The translations under genes and the position numbers were made by a program. Below, one piece after another: positions 14,948 to 22,402 of a stretch of DNA of 44,927 nt. The notes beneath the pieces are model-generated. The model searched no databases and was not told the DNA's origin. It saw only the letters and a program-made list of their open reading frames with translations. How positions within the stretch are numbered: position 1 is the first letter of the stretch; the number at the start of each line of letters is the position of its first letter. Source of the DNA: an uncultured Clostridia bacterium (GTDB lineage: Bacteria > Bacillota > Clostridia > Christensenellales > Pumilibacteraceae); NCBI GenBank assembly GCA_934229275.1, contig CAKQDN010000014.1, forward strand, positions 1 to 44,927, read 5' to 3'.

Positions 14948-15724
14948 TCAGGAAAAGATTTTGCGAGTTGCCGCAAAGAACAGCAAGTGCGGCGTTATGC
15001 GGTATAAAAAGTAGAGCAGTTTATATTTGCCGCCCACGATATACATCGGCTTATACCTTTTCTTTTCGATAATCTTTATCATCTTTTTGACGGCGTACGA
15101 CATCGGCATACGCTTATTTTCGCGCGAGGTGATTTTTTTGTCGGCAGCATCGATGCGGTTGCCGTAACGCTCGTTGGTGGAATAATTCTTTTCGCGGTTT
15201 ACGGTGAACGGCGTTTTTACGTCGCCGGGACAAATAGAAGTAACGTCGATATTATAAGGCTGCAATTCCATTTTCAGCCCGAACGAATACATATTGAGCG
15301 CGGCTTTCGAAGAACAATACATGGTTCGAAAAGGCAGCGGAAACAACGCGCACGCGCTTGCGACGTTTATTATTTTCGAGCCTTCGTGCATTACGGGGAG
15401 CAGTTTTTTCGTAAGCAGAATCGCTCCGGTGACGTTTGTGGCGAATTGCCGCTCGATCTGCTCGTCGCCGAGCAGTTCAGCCGCTCCGTAAAGCCCGTAA
15501 CCGGCGTTGTTTATAAGAACGTCTACTTTTCCGTATCTTTCGATTATTTGCTTTGCAGCGGCGCATATCGAAATATCGCTATTCAAATCGCACGCTATAT
15601 CGGGCACGGTTGCACTTCTCGAAAGGGATATAACCGTGTTATCGGTCGAAAAGTACTCTTTGAGTGCTTTTCCTATTCCGCTGCTCGCGCCGGTTATTAC
15701 GATCGTTTTTCCGTTTAGTTTCAT
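14948..15724 (-). CDS. Short-chain dehydrogenase/reductase
   Basis: The 258-aa product is a classical SDR. The cofactor loop TGASSGIGKA lies at 11-20, the NNAG motif at 72-75, and the catalytic Ser123, Tyr136 and Lys140 (YCSSK) have standard spacing. ICPGDVKTPF follows the active site, as in the DltE/YqjQ-like group of SDRs. The C-terminal 40 residues (IIEKKRYKPMYIVGG, then LLYFLYRITPHLLFFAATRK) are basic and hydrophobic, suggesting loose membrane contact. NAD(P)H-dependent reduction of a carbonyl is expected; the substrate is unknown. A good promoter (15756-15784) and a GGAG ribosome site precede the ATG. It is a single-gene transcript. Confidence 0.92.
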   Translation of the reverse strand: MKLNGKTIVITGASSGIGKALKEYFSTDNTVISLSRSATVPDIACDLNSDISICAAAKQIIERYGKVDVLINNAGYGLYGAAELLGDEQIERQFATNVTGAILLTKKLLPVMHEGSKIINVASACALFPLPFRTMYCSSKAALNMYSFGLKMELQPYNIDVTSICPGDVKTPFTVNREKNYSTNERYGNRIDAADKKITSRENKRMPMSYAVKKMIKIIEKKRYKPMYIVGGKYKLLYFLYRITPHLLFFAATRKIFS

Positions 15725-15755
15725 TAGTCGCTCCGCCTTTTCGCTTGTTTTTTCT

Positions 15756-15784
15756 ATTATATATTATTTGCCCGGATTTGGCAA
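15756..15784 (-). promoter_or_regulatory. Promoter of the SDR gene
   Basis: Minus strand -35 TTGCCA (15779-15784), 17 bp, -10 TATAAT (15756-15761). Confidence 0.7.
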
Positions 15785-15863
15785 GCGCGGGCGCATAACG
15801 CGTGCGGTTTTTGAAAAAAATCGACCGATTTCGAATTTATTTTTTAAAATCGCGGCTATTTAA

Positions 15864-15892
15864 TTTACATTTGCGAAAAAAAGGTCTAAAAT
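15864..15892 (+). promoter_or_regulatory. Promoter of the PII-like/antiporter operon
   Basis: -35 TTTACA (15864-15869), 17 bp, -10 TAAAAT (15887-15892). The predicted start is near 15899, with the CGGAGG ribosome site in an 18-nt leader. Confidence 0.6.
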
Positions 15893-15916
15893 AGAGCGCG
15901 TACGGAGGTTATTGAA

Positions 15917-16255
15917 ATGAAATATCTTTTAGTCATTATTCTCGAAAACGAAAACCTTACCTATCCGCTCATCAAAAAACTCGACGAGAAGGACATTCAC
16001 GGTACGGTTATTCCGACCACTAACATGAAAAACAAACTGTTGCACGGCGAGGACGAGCCGCTTCCCTCTTTCGGGGGACTAAGACACATCGTCAAGCCGT
16101 CCTTTCAGGAAAACACGACGCTTCTGCTCGTGCTGAAAGAAGAATCGCTGGAGATTGCAAAACAGGCAGCAAGAGAAGTTACCGAAAACTTCAAAAACGA
16201 CTGCGGAAAAATGTTTGCTCTTCCCCTGATGTTCTCGGAGGGACATATTGCCTGA
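15917..16255 (+). CDS. PII-like (GlnB-fold) protein paired with a cation antiporter
   Basis: This 112-aa protein has the length and predicted beta-alpha-beta-beta-alpha-beta order of PII-like proteins. A first strand KYLLVIILENE and helix YPLIKKLDEKDIHGTVI come first, then a loop of about 25 residues in the T-loop position (TTNMKNKLLHGEDEPLPSFG). A strand TLLLVLKEESL, a helix AKQAAREVTENF and a last strand follow. It lacks the canonical uridylylation Tyr and the usual PII ATP-site signatures, so it is not GlnB/GlnK proper. It is 6 nt from the antiporter start, with a shared promoter. PII-like proteins encoded next to membrane transporters usually gate them after binding a nucleotide; that role is inferred here, and the ligand is unknown. 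Confidence 0.75.
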   Translation: MKYLLVIILENENLTYPLIKKLDEKDIHGTVIPTTNMKNKLLHGEDEPLPSFGGLRHIVKPSFQENTTLLLVLKEESLEIAKQAAREVTENFKNDCGKMFALPLMFSEGHIA

Positions 16256-16261
16256 CCTACT

Positions 16262-17596
16262 ATGACTACTACTTTGTTTTCGCTTTCGGTTCCGCTTATA
16301 AATGCGGACATAGACATTCTGCTCGTAATATGCCTTGCTCTTATTGCAGGTCTTTTAATGACGCGCCTTATGAAAATAGTCGGGCTGCCGAACGTTACGG
16401 GCTATCTTATAATCGGTATAATTCTTGGTCCGTGCGTTCTCGGACTTATGAGTAAAGATCAACTGGGGAACGTTTTCAGCGTTATAACCGACCTCGCGCT
16501 CGCATTCATTGCGTTTTCCATAGGTGTGGAATTCAAAATTTCCAGTTTTAAGCACATCGGCAAAAACGTGTTCGTAATAACGCTTACTCAGGCGCTTACC
16601 ACCACGTTCCTCGTCGACGCGGTTATTATAACCATGGCAATCGTCCGACCCGACCTCGTTCCGCTCCCGGTGGCAATATGCTTGGGCGCAATAGCAACCG
16701 CAACCGCGCCCGCAGCAACGCTTATGGTCGTTCGTCAGTATAAGGCGAAAGGTCCCGTCACCGAAACGCTCCTGCCTGTCGTGGCTCTCGACGACGCGGT
16801 CGGTCTTATGGTCTTTTCCGTGTCGATCGCTATAGCAAAAGTTTTCGCAAGCGGAACGACGCCTACGTTCAATTCAATAGTGCTTGAGCCGCTCCTCGAA
16901 ATATTCGGCTCGCTTGCCGTCGGCGCGGCACTCGGATTTTTGCTGACGCTCGGCATGAAACTTTTCAAGTCGCGTGCTAACCGTCTGTGCCTGTGCATCG
17001 CTATGGTTATGGCAGGCTGCGGACTGACGAGGCTTAGCGCAAACCTCGGAATTCCCGGATTTTCGCTCTCGTCGCTGCTCGTGTGCATGATGATCGGCGC
17101 GATTTACTGCAATATGTTTAAGCAAAGCGACGTCATCATGGAACAGTGCGACCGCTGGACCACTCCGCTGTTTATGTTGTTCTTCATTATTTCGGGCGCA
17201 AATCTCGATATTTTCAATATCGTCAACGTCGGCATCGTCGGAATAGTCTACGTCCTCGTCCGTGCAGCCGGCAAATACTTCGGCGCGATGTGGGGTTCGG
17301 CTGTCGTCAAGGCTCCGAAAACGGTTACGAAATACCTCGGTCTGACGCTGCTTCCTCAGGCAGGCGTTGCGATAGGTATGGCTGCGATATGCGCTACCGC
17401 TCTCCCTGCAGCCGAAGCCGCAGCGGTTACCACGATAGTTTTGTGCGCAACGCTCATTTATGAACTGGCAGGTCCCGTCGTTACCAAAATCGCGCTGTCT
17501 GCCGCCGGTGAAATCGAAAAGAAACCGAAAAAGCAAAAGGTCGAAAGCGTATCCGCAGGTAACGAAAACGCTTCGGATAGCGTCGAAAACAAATAA
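16262..17596 (+). CDS. CPA2-family cation:proton antiporter
   Basis: The 444-aa protein has about 12-13 transmembrane helices. Typical Na_H_Exchanger features are TRLMKIVGLPNVTGYLIIGI with LGPCVLGL, LALAFIAFSIGVEFK, and the later Asp-bearing PVVALDDAVGLMVFSVSIA, which holds the ion-binding Asp-Asp pair. It ends in a short charged Lys-rich tail (about 30 residues) and lacks the TrkA-N/C domains often fused to CPA2 proteins. Regulation may instead come from the separate PII-like protein just upstream. It would exchange Na+ or K+ for H+ at the inner membrane. The close ribosome site is poor, with GGAGG about 20 nt upstream inside the previous gene, so translation is probably coupled to the PII-like gene. 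Confidence 0.93.
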   Translation: MTTTLFSLSVPLINADIDILLVICLALIAGLLMTRLMKIVGLPNVTGYLIIGIILGPCVLGLMSKDQLGNVFSVITDLALAFIAFSIGVEFKISSFKHIGKNVFVITLTQALTTTFLVDAVIITMAIVRPDLVPLPVAICLGAIATATAPAATLMVVRQYKAKGPVTETLLPVVALDDAVGLMVFSVSIAIAKVFASGTTPTFNSIVLEPLLEIFGSLAVGAALGFLLTLGMKLFKSRANRLCLCIAMVMAGCGLTRLSANLGIPGFSLSSLLVCMMIGAIYCNMFKQSDVIMEQCDRWTTPLFMLFFIISGANLDIFNIVNVGIVGIVYVLVRAAGKYFGAMWGSAVVKAPKTVTKYLGLTLLPQAGVAIGMAAICATALPAAEAAAVTTIVLCATLIYELAGPVVTKIALSAAGEIEKKPKKQKVESVSAGNENASDSVENK

Positions 17597-17616
17597 TTCT
17601 TAAAAGTCGATTAAAT

Positions 17617-17657
17617 TAAAAAATACCGCATACGAGATAATTCGTTGCGGTATTTTT
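17617..17657. terminator. Bidirectional terminator between antiporter and GH127 genes
   Basis: AAATACCGCA pairs with TGCGGTATTT across a 15-nt loop, with T5 on the plus and T6 on the minus side. Confidence 0.85.
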
Positions 17658-17710
17658 GTTTATTTTATACGTTCCGACGACGGGCAATAATCGCTCCGCT
17701 TCGGTTTCGG

Positions 17711-19543
17711 TTATTTACGGCGCACCCACACGAGCATATCGCATTCTTCGCGGTTTGCAAACGTCCAGTACGGGCGGAATTTCAGCGTTACGGGTTTAGT
17801 TGCTCCGGTCGCTTTTCTGTACAGGGACGCAAAGTCCTCGTCGGCACAGCCTTCGATTTCGAGGTTCGGCATGACGTACTCGTCCGCTTTTTTAAGCGTG
17901 ACTTTTGCCAAAGCATTAACCGACAGCGAATTGAGTTCGTACGGGTTATCGAGGCGTTCGAGGCAGTAGACGGTGGGTCCGTAACAAAGAGCCACTCTGC
18001 CGTTGTCGGCACGGACGCGCGGATTCGCTTCGACGAAACAGGGCTGCATATTAAAGTCAACGGTGAAGTTTTTATCTCCGCCGCTTATCTCAATGTAGCC
18101 GTCCTTTTCGGTATATTCGGCGTTTTTAACCGTGAAAGCGTCGCACCACTCGGGTTTACGAAGCAAAATCTTATCGTATTTACAGTCGGCGACGGCAAAA
18201 TTTATCACGCCGCTTGCCGGATAATCGGTGGTGGTTTTCAGCGTTATTTTATCGGTTTTAAGCGTCAGATCGGCGTATTGATTGACGACGAGCGCGTTTT
18301 CGTACTCGGAGAAGAAAAAATCGCCGACGCGGGCAAACAGTCTGTTTATGTTTGGCGGACAGCACGAGCAGCCGAACACTTCCAATCTGTGACGAAGGGG
18401 AAGATGAGTGCGCGCATGCTCGTAAAGCGAGGTTTCTTTATTGACGTCGGCAAGATGAATTTCCAGTTCGTTTTCGTAGAAGAACGCTTTGCCGTCGAGC
18501 GAGGTGCTTGAAAGCATATTGTTGTACATTACGCGTTCGATTACGTCGGCGAAACGGTGGTCGAGCGCGGTCTGCTGCAGGGATAGCGCAAAAAGTTGAA
18601 GTCCGAGCGCCGCGCAACTTTCGGAATAGGCTTCGAGATTGGGAAGGTCGTATGCGACGGTGAACGCTTCTCCCTTTGCTGCCGAACCGATACCGCCGGT
18701 GATATACATTTTGCCGTTTACGATGTCGTTAAACATTCTTTGGCAGGATTTAAGCAGTCTTTCGTCGCCCGTTTTTACATACGCTTCGCTCATAGCCGTG
18801 TAGATATAAGCGGCACGGACGGCGTGACCTTCGGCTTTTTCGAGATCGCGAAGCGGCGCTTCGCTCTGATCGTAGGCTTCGTTGAAGTCGTTGTGCCACG
18901 GTTCACGGCGCGTTCCTCTCTCGTCGATAAAGAACATTGCGAGGTCGAGATACTTTTTCTCGCCGGTGTAGTCATAAAGTTTGATAAGCGCGAGTTCGAT
19001 TTCCTCGTGACCGCAGGTGTGGAAAGCGGCGGTTTTCTGCACGACGAAAGCCTGTTCGATGCAGTGCGCATACTTTTTCATGACGTTTAAGAATTCGTGC
19101 TTGCCGGTCGCTTTATCGTAGGCAATCGCCGCTTCGATAAGGTGACCTGCGCAGTACAGTTCGTGCTCGCCGCGCTTACGGAAGATGTTTTCGGGCTCTA
19201 TTTGAATGAAGTGCGAATTTAAGTAGCCGTTTTTGGTCTGATGCGCAGCCATGTCGGAAACGAGTGCGTCGATGACCTTCTGCTCCTCTTCGTAGCCGCC
19301 GTTTTTCTCTATAAGATAGCCGACAGCCTCGATCCATTTCGCTACGTCAGAATCGAAAAAGATGTGCGGATAGGGCTTTAATCCCTTTTCGTAGTTGAAG
19401 CGGAGCGCGTCGAATCTGCCGGACTCCTCGAAACGTCTATACACGCTCTGAAGGCTGACAAGGCGGTTTAAGTCGTATCTTGACTTCCAAAATCCGCCGT
19501 TAAAAGTTACGTTTTCGAAAGAAATATTTTTTAATTTTTGCAT
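17711..19543 (-). CDS. GH127 beta-L-arabinofuranosidase
   Basis: This 610-aa cytosolic enzyme has no signal peptide. It matches the GH127 (DUF1680) family that releases beta-L-arabinofuranose from plant glycans. By alignment to Bifidobacterium HypBA1 by eye, the acid Glu is E292 (KGEAFTVAYDLPN), the zinc ligands are E308 and C310 (LEAYSESCAAL), and C394 and C395 lie in GCSCCPPNINR. C394 is the catalytic Cys nucleophile. The 16-residue spacing E292-E308 is the same as E322-E338 in HypBA1. The (alpha/alpha)6 barrel is at about 1-420 and beta domains follow. AGGAGG lies 13 nt before the ATG, which is rather far, with a 7-codon out-of-frame ORF between. Divergent from an AraC regulator, so probably induced by its sugar. 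Confidence 0.95.
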   Translation of the reverse strand: MQKLKNISFENVTFNGGFWKSRYDLNRLVSLQSVYRRFEESGRFDALRFNYEKGLKPYPHIFFDSDVAKWIEAVGYLIEKNGGYEEEQKVIDALVSDMAAHQTKNGYLNSHFIQIEPENIFRKRGEHELYCAGHLIEAAIAYDKATGKHEFLNVMKKYAHCIEQAFVVQKTAAFHTCGHEEIELALIKLYDYTGEKKYLDLAMFFIDERGTRREPWHNDFNEAYDQSEAPLRDLEKAEGHAVRAAYIYTAMSEAYVKTGDERLLKSCQRMFNDIVNGKMYITGGIGSAAKGEAFTVAYDLPNLEAYSESCAALGLQLFALSLQQTALDHRFADVIERVMYNNMLSSTSLDGKAFFYENELEIHLADVNKETSLYEHARTHLPLRHRLEVFGCSCCPPNINRLFARVGDFFFSEYENALVVNQYADLTLKTDKITLKTTTDYPASGVINFAVADCKYDKILLRKPEWCDAFTVKNAEYTEKDGYIEISGGDKNFTVDFNMQPCFVEANPRVRADNGRVALCYGPTVYCLERLDNPYELNSLSVNALAKVTLKKADEYVMPNLEIEGCADEDFASLYRKATGATKPVTLKFRPYWTFANREECDMLVWVRRK

Positions 19544-19575
19544 AACAATTGCATTTCCTCCTGTTTTATGTTATT

Positions 19576-19604
19576 ATTATAGCGTAATTTCAGCCAAAAT
19601 ACAA
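19576..19604 (-). promoter_or_regulatory. Promoter of the GH127 gene
   Basis: Minus strand -35 TTGTAT (19599-19604), 17 bp, -10 TATAAT (19576-19581). The weak -35 fits a gene that needs an activator such as the divergent AraC protein. Confidence 0.55.
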
Positions 19605-19639
19605 TGACAAAAAAAGTATAATAGGTGGTAAAATCCGAC

Positions 19640-20410
19640 ATGATCAGATTGGACGGAAACGCAACGCTCGATTTTTCGAACATGGGCTTATTCATCGGGG
19701 GAAACGATTGGTCGCATCCCGAAATCGCAAACAAAACGTACGAACTAATTTACATGGTTAAGGGCGAAGCGTATATCGAAGAGGACGGAAACCGGTTCGT
19801 TCTGCTCCCCGGCGACCTCGTTTGCCTTAAACCGGGACTGACGCACAAGGGATATAAAGAAAGTTCGGGCGTCAGTTTTTTCTGGCTGCACTTTTTTGCA
19901 GATAACTACGAGCGTTACGGCGTATACTTTAAAAAGATGCCCGATCCGTATAACTGTTCGGCTTTGTTTAAAAATCTCAACCATCTTGCAAAAACGCGCG
20001 CAGACAAAGCACTTATCGAAAGCAAACTACTGGCGTTTCTGCTCGATCTGCAAAGCGGCGACGACAGTCAGAACAAACTCTTTCACGACGTAAGCGAATA
20101 CGTTCGGGCAAACGTTTGCTCGGCTCCGAAAGTCGGGGACATTGCGCTCCGGTTCGGATACAACGCCGACTACCTCTCCCGTCTTTTTATCAAAAACAGC
20201 GGTCTGTCTCTTAAAAAATATATCGATCGGGAACGGGAAGCGGCAATTTCCGACCTGCTTCTCAACACTACTATGACGCTGAAAGAGATAGCGGAAGCGT
20301 GTACGTTCGAGGACGCAAACGCTCTTATTAAGTTTTTTACGACAAGGGCAGGCTGCTCGCCGACGCAGTACCGCAACAGAATATTCGCGACTCACACCAA
20401 CGTGAAATAG
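19640..20410 (+). CDS. AraC-family transcriptional regulator
   Basis: The 256-aa product has an N-terminal cupin sugar-sensing domain (LIYMVKGEAYIEEDG, then VLLPGDLVCLKPGLTHKG) and a C-terminal double helix-turn-helix at about 155-250. The second HTH contains LKKYIDREREAAISDLLLNT, then LKEIAEACTFEDANALIKFF and SPTQYR, the AraC signature. I took the ATG at 19640, with AGGTGG 11 nt upstream; a GTG five codons earlier overlaps that site. Divergent from the GH127 gene with about 96 nt between starts, so it is the best candidate activator of arabinoside use. No -35 box matching the TATAAT at 19617-19622 is evident, which may mean self-limitation or a weak promoter. Confidence 0.92.
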   Translation: MIRLDGNATLDFSNMGLFIGGNDWSHPEIANKTYELIYMVKGEAYIEEDGNRFVLLPGDLVCLKPGLTHKGYKESSGVSFFWLHFFADNYERYGVYFKKMPDPYNCSALFKNLNHLAKTRADKALIESKLLAFLLDLQSGDDSQNKLFHDVSEYVRANVCSAPKVGDIALRFGYNADYLSRLFIKNSGLSLKKYIDREREAAISDLLLNTTMTLKEIAEACTFEDANALIKFFTTRAGCSPTQYRNRIFATHTNVK

Positions 20411-20446
20411 TTTTACATAAAAGCCTGTAAAAGCGGCGTTATTTCG

Positions 20447-20475
20447 TTGACTTATTTTTTGCATAATTGTATAAT
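20447..20475 (+). promoter_or_regulatory. Promoter giving a 3-nt leader for the ArsR-like gene
   Basis: -35 TTGACT (20447-20452), 17 bp, -10 TATAAT (20470-20475). The predicted start is 20482; the ATG is at 20485. No Shine-Dalgarno sequence is present. Confidence 0.8.
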
Positions 20476-20484
20476 AATAGCATT

Positions 20485-21417
20485 ATGGCAGTAGCAAAAC
20501 TCAATTTATCGGTCGAAAACGAACACGATCTCATACTTATTTCCAAAGCGTTGTCCTCGGAAATCCGTATTCGTATTTTAAAAACCTTGGAAAACCACAG
20601 CATGAGCGTTTCGGAAATCGCAAAAATTCTCGGCGAACCGATCTCTTCCACCGCTCTCAACGTTAAAATTCTGGAAAGCGCGAACCTTATCTCCACCGAA
20701 ATTATCTACACGAAACTGGGTAAAACGCGCGTTTGCAGAAGAACTTACGACAATATCGATATTTCCACGCTCGGAGCCGACGTCAACGCAAACAGTGAAC
20801 CGCGCGAAGTCGTACGCAAAATACGCATTGCTTCCTACTCCGACTATCACGACATAACCGCTCCGTGCGGCATGGTTTCGGCGACCAACTTTATCGGCAG
20901 ATTCGACGAGCCTGATATATTTTTCAGCCCCGAACGCATCAGGGCTCAACTTATATGGTTTACGAGCGGTAGCCTTGAGTGGCGCATTTCCAAGCAGTAC
21001 ATCGCGATGCCGCTAAAAGAACTGAGCGTTTCTTTCGAGGCTTGCTCCGAGGCTCCGCAGCACAGAAACGACTATAAGTCGGATATAACCGTGTGGATAA
21101 ACGACGTCGAAATCGGAACGTGGGTTTCTCCTGCGGACTTCGGCGGCAGACGCGGTCAACTTAATCCCTCCTACTGGCCGAACAAAAACACTCAATACGG
21201 AATCTGGAACACCTGGCGCGTGGACGAAAACGGCTCGTTCTTAAACGGAAAACCGCTCAGCGACGTTACCATAAACATGCTTTCCATTCTTGAAAAGCCG
21301 TATATTTCGCTTAAAATCGGCGTAAAAGCAGACGCCAGAAACCTTGGCGGAATGAATTTGTTCGGGGAAAAGTTCGGCGATTATCCGCAGGATATAATAG
21401 TTAAATTAAGTTCGTGA
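20485..21417 (+). CDS. ArsR-type winged-helix regulator with a large C-terminal domain
   Basis: This 310-aa protein starts with a winged helix at about residues 14-85 (ISKALSSEIRIRILKTLENH, then MSVSEIAKILGEPISSTALN, the recognition helix, and ILESANLIST). It then carries about 215 residues that ordinary ArsR proteins lack. This part is predicted all-beta with many Trp and Tyr (IRIASYSDYHDITAPCGMVS; LIWFTSGSLEWRI; IGTWVSPADFGGRRGQL; YWPNKNTQYGIWNTWRV). It resembles a jelly-roll or carbohydrate-binding fold, suggesting a sugar-sensing regulator. I have seen similar architecture in Lachnospiraceae regulators near glycosidases; the ligand is unknown. The start follows a strong promoter by 3 nt. 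Its neighbours GH127/AraC and nagB suggest carbohydrate control. Confidence 0.85.
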   Translation: MAVAKLNLSVENEHDLILISKALSSEIRIRILKTLENHSMSVSEIAKILGEPISSTALNVKILESANLISTEIIYTKLGKTRVCRRTYDNIDISTLGADVNANSEPREVVRKIRIASYSDYHDITAPCGMVSATNFIGRFDEPDIFFSPERIRAQLIWFTSGSLEWRISKQYIAMPLKELSVSFEACSEAPQHRNDYKSDITVWINDVEIGTWVSPADFGGRRGQLNPSYWPNKNTQYGIWNTWRVDENGSFLNGKPLSDVTINMLSILEKPYISLKIGVKADARNLGGMNLFGEKFGDYPQDIIVKLSS

Positions 21418-21432
21418 TATAAAAAAACATAG

Positions 21433-21468
21433 AAAAACAGCCTCCGTTAGCACTCGGGGGCTGTTTTT
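21433..21468. terminator. Bidirectional terminator between the ArsR-like gene and nagB
   Basis: AAAAACAGCC plus CCG pairs with CGG plus GGCTGTTTTT with one mismatch and an 8-nt loop. T5 lies on each side. It ends the regulator (plus) and lies 62 nt past the nagB stop (minus). Confidence 0.88.
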
Positions 21469-21529
21469 ATAGAAGGTGCGCAAAACGAAAATGGAGATGG
21501 AGAAGAAACGTTTTGCGAAACTGTCGAAG

Positions 21530-22255
21530 TTATTTAATCATTTTTCCTGCCGCGCTGTCGACTATGACCACTACGTCGTTATGCTCGCGAAGGAAAGACG
21601 CGGGACAATCGGACGACACGGGTCCGTCTATCATGGCGCGAACGGCTTTCGCCTTGTTTTCGCCGGAAGCCATGACGATGATTTTTTTGGACGCGAGTAT
21701 ATTCTTTATACCCATACTGAAAGCCTGACGAGGTACATCCTCTATTCTGTCGAATAGGCGCGAATTGTCTTTAATCGTGTTTTCGGTGAGGTTTACGACG
21801 TGCGTTACCGATTCTTTATCGGTGCCGGGCTCGTTAAAGCCGATGTGACCGTTGGAACCTATTCCGAGAATCTGGACGTCCGGGACGAGCAGATCGAGCA
21901 GTTTGTTATACCGCTTGCACTCGGCTTTTTTATCCTCCGCCGTTCCGCAAGGCAAATGCGTGTTGTTCTTGTCGATATCGACTTTATCGAACAGGTGGTA
22001 GTTCATAAAGTACGCATAACTCTGTTCGTTGTCGGCGGAAAGACCGACGTATTCGTCGAGATTTACAGTCTTTATTCCCTTGTATGACGTTCCGTTCTGT
22101 TTATAGTCGCGTACCATAAGGTCGTATAAACCGATGGGCGTGGAGCCTGTTGCAAGTCCGAGTACGGCATTCGGGTTTTCGGTTATGATTTCTTTCACGA
22201 ACGAGAAAGCCGCTTCGCTCATTTTATCGTAATTTTCAGTAATAAGTATTTTCAT
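21530..22255 (-). CDS. nagB: Glucosamine-6-phosphate deaminase
   Basis: The 241-aa enzyme turns glucosamine-6-phosphate into fructose-6-phosphate and ammonia, feeding amino sugars into glycolysis. Visible features are GLATGSTPIGLYD for phosphate binding, the catalytic Asp loop TVNLDEYVGL, GIGSNGHIGFNEPGT with the His of the active site, and SMGIKNILASKKIIVMASG. It is the short Gram-positive form, lacking the allosteric C-terminal extension of the E. coli enzyme. GAGG lies 6 nt before the ATG. nagA is not adjacent, so N-acetylglucosamine-6-phosphate deacetylation must be encoded elsewhere. The neighbours are carbohydrate regulators and an isomerase. Confidence 0.97.
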   Translation of the reverse strand: MKILITENYDKMSEAAFSFVKEIITENPNAVLGLATGSTPIGLYDLMVRDYKQNGTSYKGIKTVNLDEYVGLSADNEQSYAYFMNYHLFDKVDIDKNNTHLPCGTAEDKKAECKRYNKLLDLLVPDVQILGIGSNGHIGFNEPGTDKESVTHVVNLTENTIKDNSRLFDRIEDVPRQAFSMGIKNILASKKIIVMASGENKAKAVRAMIDGPVSSDCPASFLREHNDVVVIVDSAAGKMIK

Positions 22256-22360
22256 ATTAAGCCTCGTATGTTTATATTATACTATAATTACTAGAGATTA
22301 TTTGCACAATATTACTTCGTTTTTGCACATTAAAAAAGTCATTGAATTTTGCCGGAAAGA

Positions 22361-22390
22361 AAAAAACCGCCCGGTTTTCCGAACGGTTTT
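22361..22390 (-). terminator. Terminator after the TIM-barrel isomerase
   Basis: On the minus strand ACCGTTCGG pairs with CCGGGCGGT (two G-T wobbles) around an AAAA loop, followed by T7. It lies 12 nt past the stop. Confidence 0.82.
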
Positions 22391-22402
22391 TCTTTTATGT
22401 TT

